A stretch of 56,397 nucleotides of DNA from Enhydrobacter aerosaccus (GTDB lineage: Bacteria > Pseudomonadota > Alphaproteobacteria > Reyranellales > Reyranellaceae), in the NCBI GenBank assembly GCA_903915535.1, contig CAIWTJ010000061.1, positions 1 to 56,397 on the forward strand, written 5' to 3'. The notes beneath the pieces are model-generated. The model ran no database searches and was not told the origin of the DNA. It worked only from the letters and a program-made list of their open reading frames with translations. The first letter of the stretch is position 1. Every line of letters starts with the position of its first letter. The position numbers and the translations under genes were made by a program. Shown here one piece after another: positions 1 to 12,331 of the stretch.

Positions 1-39
1 GCTCCTGACAGGGGCATGGATTATCAAAGGAGGCAGCCA

Positions 40-1116
<1,077 letters not shown>

Positions 1117-1148
1117 CCCACTCGGATCCCCTGTCTCCGATGGTCTAC

Positions 1149-1182
1149 GGGCGGTGCTGCTTCCCCACGCGCAGCACCGCCC
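1149..1182 (+). terminator. hairpin downstream of recA
   Basis: A perfect 12-bp inverted repeat (GGGCGGTGCTGC paired with its complement at 1171-1182, 10-nt loop) begins 33 bases after the recA stop. It is followed by ATTTTAT, a weak T-rich stretch. It probably acts with the next hairpin as a double terminator. Confidence 0.6.
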
Positions 1183-1190
1183 ATTTTATC

Positions 1191-1222
1191 CGGCGCCCCT
1201 CCCTGAGGGGCGCCGTTTTTTT
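1191..1222 (+). terminator. intrinsic terminator of recA
   Basis: A 10-bp stem (CGGCGCCCCT with its complement, 5-nt loop) is followed directly by seven T residues at 1216-1222. This is a textbook rho-independent terminator on the + strand, separating recA from the convergent gene that ends at 1263. Confidence 0.9.
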
Positions 1223-1262
1223 CCCGTTTGTTTAACGGGGCAATGAGTTGGCGCAGTTAGCG

Positions 1263-1952
1263 CTACCCCGCTACCCCCTTCAGGAATCTCTGCACCCACT
1301 CCGGCCCTGTCCGGCGCGCGGAATTTTTGGGCCGGGTTCGACCCCAGGCCATGAGCAGGGCGAGCGGGAACCATTCGGCCTTGTCGTCCTGCAGCTTGCG
1401 TGCGGCGAGGGAGACCTTCGGCACGGCCACGGGCGTCACTCCCTCCTGCAGGGGGCCGCCGCAGAGCTCGGCCGGCGACGTCACCAGATATTCGCGGCAG
1501 ATCAGCGGCCGCTCTTCATGGATCGAGCAGCTTTCGTCTTCGAGGAAAGGGCAGGGCACGCGCAGGGCGAAGTAGGCCGTCGAGAGCTCCCGATCGCTTT
1601 TGCCGGAGCGCTCGCCAAAGCCGGCCGGAGCGAGGACGGCTTCCGCCGCGGCGAACCGCCTCCGGATTTCCTTGCGGCGATCCCTGGGCATTGCCTCGAC
1701 GAGATCGAGCAGCCGCTCGCCCTCGGTGCGGGACACCGGCACGAGTTGGCGGCAGCAGGCGCCGCAGCCCTTGCGACAGGAGATTGCCTTGCCGCTCTCG
1801 GCGGCCGAGACGACGGCATTCACCAATCCCTGCAAGGCCGGCACGATCTCGCGGGCGGGGACGGCGGCGTCGGGCACGGTGATTGGGTGCGCAATCCGCA
1901 GATCGCCGACCGCCAGTCTGAGAGTCGCCGTAGAGGTGCTGGAGACGGCCAT
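1263..1952 (-). CDS. YkgJ-family cysteine cluster protein
   Basis: A 229-residue protein with a cysteine cluster of the YkgJ (PF03692) type. It shows CRKGCGACCR near residues 59-68, then later a CPFLEDESC block and a Cys in PLICREY. The family is thought to coordinate zinc or an iron-sulfur centre; its biochemical role is not established. It is convergent with recA and divergent from alaS, with only about 60 bases between its start and the alaS start. Family assignment is firm from the Cys spacing; function is open. Confidence 0.85.
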   Translation of the reverse strand: MAVSSTSTATLRLAVGDLRIAHPITVPDAAVPAREIVPALQGLVNAVVSAAESGKAISCRKGCGACCRQLVPVSRTEGERLLDLVEAMPRDRRKEIRRRFAAAEAVLAPAGFGERSGKSDRELSTAYFALRVPCPFLEDESCSIHEERPLICREYLVTSPAELCGGPLQEGVTPVAVPKVSLAARKLQDDKAEWFPLALLMAWGRTRPKNSARRTGPEWVQRFLKGVAG

Positions 1953-2011
1953 AAACGCGCTGTTTCCCTATGTGGACTTGGCCGCCGCGCGCACGCTACA
2001 AGGATCGCATC

Positions 2012-4668
<2,657 letters not shown>

Positions 4669-4672
<4 letters not shown>

Positions 4673-5022
4673 TCGAGCGGGGGCTGGCCATTGCGGCGAT
4701 CGCTTTCGGATTGTTTTTGGGCGGATGCCAGGAAGCGGCGCAACCCGACGCTCGTGGCGCCGGAAGTTCGGAGAAATACGACCGCGACCGCAGCCTGTGC
4801 CAGGGTCAGGTCGACGAATACATGCAGAACCGCCGCCGCGTCGACGATGCGAGCGCCGGCAGCACCTTCGCCAATCCATCCGATCGCGGGCGCGACGGCC
4901 TGTCGAACCAGATGTCCAACTACGGCGACAGCCGCAACGCCGACAGGTTCATGGCGAGTTGCATGGAGTCACGGGGCTGGCCTCAGGCGCAAAAGTCCTG
5001 GTGGCAGAGGATCGGCGGCTAG
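4669..5022 (+). CDS. small lipoprotein, unknown function
   Basis: A 117-residue predicted lipoprotein. A hydrophobic signal segment ends in a lipobox-like LGGC with the acceptor Cys at residue 20. The mature part is hydrophilic and has two further Cys residues (SLCQGQ and ASCMESRGW). Its ATG overlaps the alaS stop, so translation is probably coupled. I do not recognise a family with a known role. The signal and lipobox are seen directly; location in the cell envelope is inferred. Confidence 0.75.
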
Positions 5023-5038
5023 GCCTGCGCGATTTTAA

Positions 5039-5290
5039 CTAGGCGCTTGCGCGCAGGGCCCCGAGCTTGAAGCGTCCCGCTTGCAGGTCGTCGACGGCAG
5101 TCTGCATCGCCTGCCCCAGGATATCGTGGCCGGCAGCCAGCCCGGCGGCGGCGTCGCGCAACGTCAGGGTGGCGTGAAGGCCCAGCGGCCGGTCGTTCTC
5201 GTAGACCCAGATCTCGAGCGACGTCATGACCCGGCGATCGCGGATTTCGAGCGCGCGGCCGTCATGAAGCAGCCATTTGCTTCGGGTCAT
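5039..5290 (-). CDS. hypothetical protein
   Basis: A short ORF on the minus strand (83 residues from the ATG at 5290; a GTG eight codons upstream is an alternative start). It has no signal peptide, membrane segment or motif that I recognise. The sequence is mixed polar and looks like a small alpha/beta protein. It is convergent with the lipoprotein gene and has clean coding-like composition. Function unknown. Confidence 0.6.
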   Translation of the reverse strand: MTRSKWLLHDGRALEIRDRRVMTSLEIWVYENDRPLGLHATLTLRDAAAGLAAGHDILGQAMQTAVDDLQAGRFKLGALRASA

Positions 5291-5403
5291 GGAGCGAGAA
5301 CGCCGCGCTTGCACGGAAGTTCCACCATCGAAACGCCGCTAAGTCGCCGGCAGAGGGACACGATGCGGTGTTGCGATGACGGGTCCGAGTTCCGGAGGAA
5401 ATC

Positions 5404-5862
5404 ATGACCCGTCAGATCCTGCGTGGAGGCCTGCCTCTGCCATTGCTGCTCGCGGCCGCTGCCTGCGCCAACGTGCCCTTGGCCGATTCGCGACAGGACG
5501 CCGAGGCCAAGCGCTTCGAGCAGCCTGCGCGGGACAATGGCGCGCTCTATGTTTATCGCTCGGGCTACATGGGCCTTGCCCGGCCGATCGACGTCAGCCT
5601 CGCGGGCGGCGTGACGGCCCAACTGGCGTCGAACACCTTTGTGCGCCTCGAAGGCCCGCCGGGTCCGGTCGAGCTTTCCTGCAGGATCGGCGACCAGCAG
5701 GGCGGGCAGCAGATTACCATCGGGTCCGGCCAGACGCGCTATGTCGAAGTCTCGATGAAGGTAGGCCTGATGATGCCGGGCTGTGTCATGACCGAGGTTT
5801 CGCCGGACCAGGGGCAGTCGTCGATTCGCAACGCCAGGCGGGTGAATTCAAACGGACAGTAG
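5404..5862 (+). CDS. DUF2846-like lipoprotein
   Basis: A 152-residue lipoprotein with a signal segment and an AAAC lipobox at about residues 18-21. The mature domain holds ALYVYRSGYMG followed by a short beta-rich stretch, the pattern of DUF2846-type lipoproteins. A GGAGG lies just upstream of the ATG. It is followed after 60 bases by a beta-barrel gene, which suggests a small envelope cluster. The role is unknown for the family, and the assignment rests on pattern only. Confidence 0.75.
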   Translation: MTRQILRGGLPLPLLLAAAACANVPLADSRQDAEAKRFEQPARDNGALYVYRSGYMGLARPIDVSLAGGVTAQLASNTFVRLEGPPGPVELSCRIGDQQGGQQITIGSGQTRYVEVSMKVGLMMPGCVMTEVSPDQGQSSIRNARRVNSNGQ

Positions 5863-5922
5863 CAACCCTTCGACGTCGGCACCGTTGGCCCTGCGTGCTG
5901 CGGCGAGAGCGAAGGAGTTGCC

Positions 5923-6468
5923 ATGCCACTAGGACTGCGTGGCCTTGCGGCCCTTACGGTGTTCACAGTGATGCCGGTTTCGGCATTTGCCCAATCCTCG
6001 CTCTCCGCGGTGATCTACGAAGTGCGCGGCGGCGTTCTCGCCCACGATCTGCACATCGTTGCCGCCAATCACTACGAACCCGGCGTCAGTCTCAATGCTG
6101 AAGTGGCCTTCGCGCCGTCACTGGCCTTGTGGGGCGGTGCCATCCGGCCGGTTCTGGGTGGGACGGTGACGACCGACGGCGGCACCAGCTGGGGCTATCT
6201 CGATGTACGTTGGGAGTATTCGGGTTCGCTGTTCTTCTTCGGTATCGGCCTCGGCGGATCGGTCAACAATGCGCCCCTGACCGCGAACACCGACAGCCGA
6301 AAGGCCCTGGGGTCGAACGTTCTGTTCCACATTCCCCTGGAAGTCGGATTGCAGATCACCCCGGACAACCGAATATCGGCCTACTACGAGCACTCATCCA
6401 GTGCGTTTCTGGCCACTCCAAACCCGGGCATGGACAATCTCGGCGTGCGCCTCGCGCACCGCTTCTAG
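5923..6468 (+). CDS. PagL-like outer-membrane acyloxyacyl hydrolase
   Basis: A 181-residue protein with a cleavable signal peptide (cut after SAFAQ) and a short beta-barrel ending in aromatic RLAHRF, as outer-membrane proteins do. Near the C-terminus it has YEHSSSAFL, then NPGMDNLGVRL. Lipid A 3-O-deacylases of the PagL family carry a catalytic His and Ser in a similar HxS motif, followed by Asn and Gly positions. Here the residue after HS is Ser where Asn is usual. It is probably a lipid A deacylase or a family member with altered activity. Confidence 0.75.
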   Translation: MPLGLRGLAALTVFTVMPVSAFAQSSLSAVIYEVRGGVLAHDLHIVAANHYEPGVSLNAEVAFAPSLALWGGAIRPVLGGTVTTDGGTSWGYLDVRWEYSGSLFFFGIGLGGSVNNAPLTANTDSRKALGSNVLFHIPLEVGLQITPDNRISAYYEHSSSAFLATPNPGMDNLGVRLAHRF

Positions 6469-6473
6469 CGCGC

Positions 6474-6947
6474 TTACTTGTATCCCGCCTCGTTCCTCGT
6501 GACTTCGCGCTTGGTGAGGAAGAAGACGAAGATTCGCCAGACGGCGTTGAGGATGCCGACCGCGACGAACGCCATGACCGCACCCTGAAGCGCGATGATG
6601 GGGCCGGAATTGATCCTGTAGATGAAGCCCACGATCATCGCGAGCACGGAAAAGAACGGAACGGCCAGCGCGTAGGAAAGCCCGACCATGGCGACGATGC
6701 CTGCGGGCAGGAAGATCAGCGCCCCCAGGCCCAATGGAGTCGTGCTGTACACGTAGACGCCGTAGGCCCAGGTCGCGAACATCAGGAGGGCACCGGCAGC
6801 CCAACGCGCCAGCAGAAACAGCCTTTGCGTTTCCGCGCTGGTTTCCGTGCCCTTCTTTCTCTTCCGTCTACGACGTCTTCTGCGGCGGCGTTCGCTGTCG
6901 CTTTCTTGGGCGACTTCGCTCGCGCTACTCCCGGTATCTTCTTCCAT
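6474..6947 (-). CDS. membrane protein with Arg-rich N-terminus
   Basis: A 157-residue protein (ATG at 6947; a GTG three codons upstream is possible). The N-terminal 35 residues are charged and include a run of nine arginines and then lysines. About four hydrophobic segments follow between residues 45 and 145. The basic stretch probably stays in the cytoplasm and could bind nucleic acid or acidic lipids. It is convergent with the PagL-like gene, only five bases apart. No family recognised. Confidence 0.7.
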   Translation of the reverse strand: MEEDTGSSASEVAQESDSERRRRRRRRRKRKKGTETSAETQRLFLLARWAAGALLMFATWAYGVYVYSTTPLGLGALIFLPAGIVAMVGLSYALAVPFFSVLAMIVGFIYRINSGPIIALQGAVMAFVAVGILNAVWRIFVFFLTKREVTRNEAGYK

Positions 6948-6999
6948 CCCTGTCACGGTGCCGTAACTCCACGGCTACGGCAAGCGGTGGGAACGCCCA

Positions 7000-8181
7000 T
7001 CACATGAAAGTGCCGTCCGGATCGCCGTTGAACATCACTTTGCCCACGGCTTCCCAATGGGCCTCGCGCGATTGTATCTGCTGGGAAAGCGTGTGCAGGT
7101 CGCGAAATCTCCGCTCGAAGGGGGTGCCAATGAAAATTGCACTCGCCCCCGCTGCTTTGAACGTCCAGTCGCCGGCTTCGATGGAGGTCTGGATGGCGTG
7201 TGTACAAGCCAGGCGCACTTTGGCGCGATCCGCCGTTCCCACGGGCTCCACGTCGTCTGCGGTCGCCCAAACTTCTTTCAGTGTATCCGCGAGCCAGGCA
7301 CGCGCCGAGCCCAGGGCGGCTTCCCGGCGGGCGAAATTGGCCTGGATGACAGGGTCGTCCGCCAGGCGGGCCATGGCGCGCGGTGTCTTGTCCGCAGCAA
7401 GGGCCGCGAAGGCATCGAGCATGGCGCGGGCGATCCCCAGCGCGGTCCCCGCGACGCCGACGGCATAGATGCCCTGCGTGGTGAAGGCGTAGAGCTTGCC
7501 GCGATCGCGGCGGAGGGTCGGGTCCTCGCGCGTGCCGGAGAATTCTTCCGGCACGAACACGTCCTTGATGCCGTATCCCTCCGATGCCGTGCCGCGCATG
7601 CCGAGGGTGTTCCAGTTACGGATCGGCGTCGTGCGATCCTTGGGCATCAGCAGCGTGCGAATGGTCGTCCGCCCGAAGCGGTTCTTGCGCAGCGAACCGT
7701 CGGGCTCGACCACCTGGCAGTGCGCACCCATCCAGTTGGCCTGGCGCGATCCCGAGGCGAAGTGCCATTCGCCCGTGACGCGGTAGCCCCCTGGCACCGC
7801 CGTCGCACGATGATGGTTGGGCGGCCCCCACGCGATGACGCTGCGCGGATCGGCATAGATCGTCCTGGCCGCCTCGAGGGGAATGAACGGCGCGATGAAC
7901 GAAGAGCTGTTGGCCACGAACATGTTCCAGCCGACGGAGCCGTCATGTCTGGCGATCTCCTCGACGGCATGGAGATACGTCCACGGATCGACCTGGTCGC
8001 CGCCCACGGAGCGCGGCAGCAAGAGGCGCAGCAGCCGCGACGCGTGCAGTTCGGTCAGGACCGGTTCGGGGATTTCCTGCGTGCGTTCGATCGTGTCGGC
8101 CGCGGCTTCGATCGCGGGACCGAGCGCGCGGGCGCGCCCGACGGGGTCGACCCGGAGGGACAATGCGGTGACAGTGCTCAT
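7000..8181 (-). CDS. acyl-CoA dehydrogenase-like flavin monooxygenase
   Basis: A 393-residue member of the acyl-CoA dehydrogenase fold, subgroup of reduced-flavin-dependent monooxygenases (HsaA/DszC type). The N-terminal helical domain is followed by a beta domain with WHFASGSRQANW and GMRGTASEGYGIKDVFVP, then a C-terminal helical domain. Such enzymes hydroxylate aromatic or heteroatom substrates with help from a separate flavin reductase, and no reductase gene is adjacent. The catalytic Glu of true acyl-CoA dehydrogenases is not evident. Substrate unknown. Confidence 0.85.
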   Translation of the reverse strand: MSTVTALSLRVDPVGRARALGPAIEAAADTIERTQEIPEPVLTELHASRLLRLLLPRSVGGDQVDPWTYLHAVEEIARHDGSVGWNMFVANSSSFIAPFIPLEAARTIYADPRSVIAWGPPNHHRATAVPGGYRVTGEWHFASGSRQANWMGAHCQVVEPDGSLRKNRFGRTTIRTLLMPKDRTTPIRNWNTLGMRGTASEGYGIKDVFVPEEFSGTREDPTLRRDRGKLYAFTTQGIYAVGVAGTALGIARAMLDAFAALAADKTPRAMARLADDPVIQANFARREAALGSARAWLADTLKEVWATADDVEPVGTADRAKVRLACTHAIQTSIEAGDWTFKAAGASAIFIGTPFERRFRDLHTLSQQIQSREAHWEAVGKVMFNGDPDGTFM

Positions 8182-8278
8182 TTGCCGGCCTCGCCTTGGC
8201 TTCGGAGCGAATTGGGCGCGCGGGCGGGTGGCCTTGTCAACGCAGGCAACCTATCCGGCCGTCCGGCGTTCGCGCTCT

Positions 8279-8632
8279 ATGGAACTCCGAACGCCCGGCT
8301 TGCTCGCTGTCGCAGCGCTTCTTCTTCTCGGCGCCTGCGACAACCGTCCCTCACCACTGCTGTCGACGCCGGCCCGGGCAGGCGCCGACCAGTCGGCGCC
8401 CGTCACGCGAACCCTGCCGTCATCGACCGAGCAGCGATACGATCCGGGTGTTGCTCCCGACAACGAAGAGAAGGGGATGAGGGTCGGCGGAGTTGTGGCC
8501 GGCAGCGGCGGCCAGCAGGCCCAGAAGGAAAAGGCGCGCAAGGAACAGGCCGCGCTCGAGGCCGAACAGGCTCGGCAACGCGAGGAACTGGCGCGTCAGC
8601 AGAACGCCGACGCCAAGGTCAGCACGCAGTAG
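8279..8632 (+). CDS. small lipoprotein with charged C-terminal coil
   Basis: A 117-residue lipoprotein: signal segment with lipobox LGAC, then a Pro/Ser-rich stretch, then a Lys/Glu/Gln/Ala-rich helix (about residues 80-115) likely to form a coiled coil. The ATG at 8279 was chosen because the signal peptide starts there; the open frame extends far upstream but without signal character. It lies between two minus-strand genes. Function unknown. Confidence 0.65.
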   Translation: MELRTPGLLAVAALLLLGACDNRPSPLLSTPARAGADQSAPVTRTLPSSTEQRYDPGVAPDNEEKGMRVGGVVAGSGGQQAQKEKARKEQAALEAEQARQREELARQQNADAKVSTQ

Positions 8633-8643
8633 GCGGGTGAAGC

Positions 8644-11600
8644 TTACTCCGCGGCCTGCTTCAGCGCTGCGGGACGGCGCCATTGGGCCAGCAGATTGGC
8701 TTCCTTGCGCTTGGCTTTCGCGAGATGCGCGTCCTTCACGTGGCCGTAGCCACGAATGTCGTCGGGGATCGACGCGAGCTTCACGGCCAACGCATGGTTG
8801 GCCGGTGTCAGGCCTCCCAGCAGCTCGTCGACCAGGCTCTCATATTGCCCGATCAGCGCGCGTTCCAGCTTGCGCTCGGCGGTGTAGCCGAACGGATCGA
8901 AGGCGGTGTTGCGGAGGCCCTTCAGCTTCGCCAGCAGCTTGAACACCGGCAGCATCCAGGGACCGAATTCCTTCTTCACGAGATGCCCGGTTTGGGGATC
9001 GCGTGAGGAGAAGAGCGGTGGCGCGAGGTGGAACTTCAGCTTGTAGTCGCCCTCGAATTTCTGATCGACGCTGGCGGCAAATGCCGTCTCGGCATAGAGC
9101 CGCGCCACTTCGTACTCATCCTTGTACGACAACAGCTTCGCGTAATTGCGCGCGACGGCTTCGGCGAGGCCGGTCTCGCCGGTCTTCGCTTCGACCGCCT
9201 TCACGCGCTCGACCAACGTGGTGTAGCGCCGTGCAAGGGCTGCGTCCTGGTAGCCGGTCAAGTGCTTCACCCGGCTGGTGACGATCTCGTCGAGCGTGCG
9301 CGAGAGGCGCGTGAAGGCCACGACGTTCTCGGCCGGTGCCAGCAGCTTGGTGACCGCGGGCAGATCGTGCGCGGCGCGGCGGCCCCAGCGGAAGGCGCCG
9401 AGGTTCATCGGCACGGCCGTGCCGTTGAGTTCGATCGCCCTTTCCAGAGCCTGGAGGCCGATCGGGATCAGGCCCTTCTGCCACGCGTACCCCAGCATGA
9501 AGAGGTTGGTGGCGATCGAGTCGCCCATCAGGCCGGTCGCAAGGTTCGTGGCTTCGAGGAAGTCGCAGGCATCGGCGCCGGCGGCGGCCTCGATCGAAAG
9601 CTTGAGCGTCGAGGTCGGGAAGGCGAGGTCGGGATGGCGGGTGAACTCGCCGGTGATGGTCTGGTGCGTGTTGATAATGGCGTGCGTGCGGCCGGGCTCG
9701 AGCTTCGCCAACGCGTCGGTGCCGGCGCTGACAACCAGGTCGCAGCCCAGCAGCACGTCGGCGCCGCCGGTCGCCAGGCGCACGGCATGCAGCGCCTCGG
9801 GAGTGGCGCCGATGCGAACGTGGCTGATCACGCCGCCGCCCTTTTGCGCCATGCCGAGCTGGTCGAGCACGGTCGCACCCTTGCCCTCGATGTGGGCGGC
9901 CATGCCCATGATGGCGCCGATGGTGACGACGCCTGTACCGCCGATACCGGTGATAAGGACGCCGTACGGCCGGTCCGCGACCGAGGGAATGATTACGAGC
10001 GGCGGCAGCGGCATCTCGGCCGGCGCGGAGCTGGACTTGCCGGCGGCCTTGCCCTTGCGCACGCCGCCGCCTTCGACGGTGACGAAGGAGGGGCAGAAGC
10101 CGTTCAGGCAGGAGAAGTCCTTGTTGCAGGACGACTGGTCGATCTCGCGCTTGGAGCCGAACTCGGTTTCCACCGGCGTGACCGACAGGCAGTTCGATGC
10201 GACAGAGCAGTCGCCGCAGCCTTCGCAGACCGCCTGGTTGATGAACACGCGCTTGGCGGGATCGGGATAGGTGCCGCGCTTGCGGCGACGGCGCTTCTCG
10301 GCGGCGCAGGTCTGGTCGTAGATCAGGACGGAGACGCCCTTGATCTCGCGCAGCTCGCGCTGCACCTCGTCGAGCTGGTCGCGATGATGGAAAGTGACGC
10401 CCGGCGCCCACTCGGTGCCGACCGGATATTTGTGTGGATCGTCGCTCACCAGGGCGATGCGGCGCACGCCCTCGGCATGGACCTGCTGGCTGATCGTCCA
10501 GGGATGGACGTTGCCGTCGTGCGGCTGGCCGCCCGTCATGGCGACGGCGTCGTTGTAGAGGATCTTGTAGGTGATGGTGGTGCCGGCCGCGATCGCCTGC
10601 CGGATCGCGAGATAGCCTGAATGGAAGTAGGTGCCGTCTCCCAGGTTCTGGAAGACGTGAGGCACGTCCACGAAGTGCGAGGCGCCGACCCACGGTGCGC
10701 CCTCGGCGCCCATGTGGGTGAAGGTCTTAGTGTTGCGCTCCATGCCGATGGCCAAGGTATGACAGCCGATGCCGGCCATCGCCATCGACCCTTCCGGCAC
10801 CTTTGTCGAGGTGTTGTGCGGACAGCCGGAGCAGAAGTAGGGCACGCGGGCCATGCCCGAGTCGTTGCGCACCTGACGCGACGAGCGGCGGCGCAAGGTC
10901 TCGAAGCGCTGCTTGGTCGCTGCGCTGAAGGAGTCGAGGCCGAGCCGCGCGACGATGGTGGAGGCGATGTCGAAGGGCGATAGCTCGCCATCGGACTTGA
11001 AGAGCTTCTGGCCACGCTCGTCGGTCTTGCCGACGACGACGGGGCGGCGGTCGGCGGGAGCGTTGAACAGCACGTCCTTCAGCTGCTGCTCGATGATCGG
11101 CGCCTTTTCCTCGATGACCAGGATCTCGCGTTTGCCCGAGGCGAAGGCCACGGCACCCTCGGTCTCCAGCGGCCACACCATGCCCACCTTGTAGACAGCG
11201 AGACCGAGCCGCTCGGCTTCCTTGTCGTCGATCGCGAGCTCGTCGAGCGCCTGGCGGACGTCCATGTAGGACTTGCCGACGGTGACGATGCCGAAGCGTG
11301 CGTCGGGCCGGCCGAGCATCACCTTGTCGAGTTTGTTGGCCCGCCAGTAGGCGCGCGCGGCCGGCAGCTTCAGCGTCAGCACGCGGCGTTCCTGGCCCAG
11401 CCATTCGTCGGGCCAACGGATGTGCACGCCCTCGGGCGGGATGGTGAAATCGGTCGGGGTGTGGATCTCGACGCGGTGAGGATCGACGTAGACCGAGGCA
11501 GAGGAGTCGACGGTCTCGCTCAACACCTTGAAGGCGACCCACAGCCCCGAATAGCGGGACATGGCAAAGCCGTGCAGGCCGTAGTCGAGATATTCCTGGA

Positions 11601-12123
11601 CGCTGGCAGGGTGGATGATCGGCATGTTGGCTGCGATCAGGGCAGGCTCGCTCTGGTGCGCCGTGGTTGACGACTTGGCCATATGATCGTCGCCGGCCAA
11701 GGCGAGCACGCCGCCATGCTTTGAAGTGCCGGCGTAGTTGGCATGCTTGAAGACGTCGCCCGAGCGGTCGACGCCTGGTCCCTTGCCGTACCATATGCCG
11801 AAGACGCCATCGAATTTGGCGCCGTCATAAAGATGTATCTGCTGGGTGCCCCAGAGGGCGGTCGCCGCGAGGTCCTCGTTGAGGCCGGGCTGGAATTCGA
11901 TATGGCTCTTCTTGATGAATTTCTTGGCCTGCCACAGCGCCTGGTCGAAGCCGCCAAGGGGAGAGCCGCGATAGCCGCTGATGTAGCCGCCGGTGTTGAG
12001 CCCGGCCGCGAGGTCGCGTTGCCGCTGCATCATCGGCAGCCGGACCAGTGCCTGGGTCCCGGTCAGATAGACCCGGCCCGTCTCGACTACATACTTGTCG
12101 TCCAGGGTCACCGCTGCTGACAT
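8644..12123 (-). CDS. indolepyruvate ferredoxin oxidoreductase (fused)
   Basis: A single 1159-residue polypeptide joining the subunits that are separate in archaeal IorAB. It has an N-terminal pyrimidine-binding domain (YRGSPLGGFDQALW), a ThDP-binding region with FCSGCPHNT, a ferredoxin-like cysteine cluster (VCEGCGDCS) and a C-terminal gamma-type domain (GIGGTGVVTIGAIMGMAA). It decarboxylates aryl- or branched 2-oxo acids from amino acid breakdown to acyl-CoA and reduces ferredoxin. The start is well set by AGGAGG five bases before the ATG at 12123. The gene stands alone, with a 207-base gap to the divergent epimerase. Confidence 0.93.
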   Translation of the reverse strand: MSAAVTLDDKYVVETGRVYLTGTQALVRLPMMQRQRDLAAGLNTGGYISGYRGSPLGGFDQALWQAKKFIKKSHIEFQPGLNEDLAATALWGTQQIHLYDGAKFDGVFGIWYGKGPGVDRSGDVFKHANYAGTSKHGGVLALAGDDHMAKSSTTAHQSEPALIAANMPIIHPASVQEYLDYGLHGFAMSRYSGLWVAFKVLSETVDSSASVYVDPHRVEIHTPTDFTIPPEGVHIRWPDEWLGQERRVLTLKLPAARAYWRANKLDKVMLGRPDARFGIVTVGKSYMDVRQALDELAIDDKEAERLGLAVYKVGMVWPLETEGAVAFASGKREILVIEEKAPIIEQQLKDVLFNAPADRRPVVVGKTDERGQKLFKSDGELSPFDIASTIVARLGLDSFSAATKQRFETLRRRSSRQVRNDSGMARVPYFCSGCPHNTSTKVPEGSMAMAGIGCHTLAIGMERNTKTFTHMGAEGAPWVGASHFVDVPHVFQNLGDGTYFHSGYLAIRQAIAAGTTITYKILYNDAVAMTGGQPHDGNVHPWTISQQVHAEGVRRIALVSDDPHKYPVGTEWAPGVTFHHRDQLDEVQRELREIKGVSVLIYDQTCAAEKRRRRKRGTYPDPAKRVFINQAVCEGCGDCSVASNCLSVTPVETEFGSKREIDQSSCNKDFSCLNGFCPSFVTVEGGGVRKGKAAGKSSSAPAEMPLPPLVIIPSVADRPYGVLITGIGGTGVVTIGAIMGMAAHIEGKGATVLDQLGMAQKGGGVISHVRIGATPEALHAVRLATGGADVLLGCDLVVSAGTDALAKLEPGRTHAIINTHQTITGEFTRHPDLAFPTSTLKLSIEAAAGADACDFLEATNLATGLMGDSIATNLFMLGYAWQKGLIPIGLQALERAIELNGTAVPMNLGAFRWGRRAAHDLPAVTKLLAPAENVVAFTRLSRTLDEIVTSRVKHLTGYQDAALARRYTTLVERVKAVEAKTGETGLAEAVARNYAKLLSYKDEYEVARLYAETAFAASVDQKFEGDYKLKFHLAPPLFSSRDPQTGHLVKKEFGPWMLPVFKLLAKLKGLRNTAFDPFGYTAERKLERALIGQYESLVDELLGGLTPANHALAVKLASIPDDIRGYGHVKDAHLAKAKRKEANLLAQWRRPAALKQAAE

Positions 12124-12331
12124 GGCAACCTCCTTGGGCTTCGATATGGGGACGGTAGCGACAGAATGTTGCGCGTTTCAACGTGGAACGCAGGGGCCGT
12201 TCAAAAAGAATGTTTTCTGACTCCGGGACCAGTCGGCCGGGCCTGTCGTTTCACGGTGTCGTTCCCGGACGAAATGTTGTAATCAGCGCCGCCGACCATT
12301 TCCCGCCCTCCGGATTTCTTTAAGCGATTTC

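Noticed and set aside
1..39. SOS box upstream of recA
   Set aside because: Only 39 bases precede the start and no LexA-like site is visible in them; the promoter lies outside the window.
9028..10693. Long open frames (over 500 residues) on both strands inside the indolepyruvate oxidoreductase gene
   Set aside because: They are frame shadows of high-GC coding DNA. The 1159-residue minus-strand frame alone has domain motifs and a ribosome binding site.
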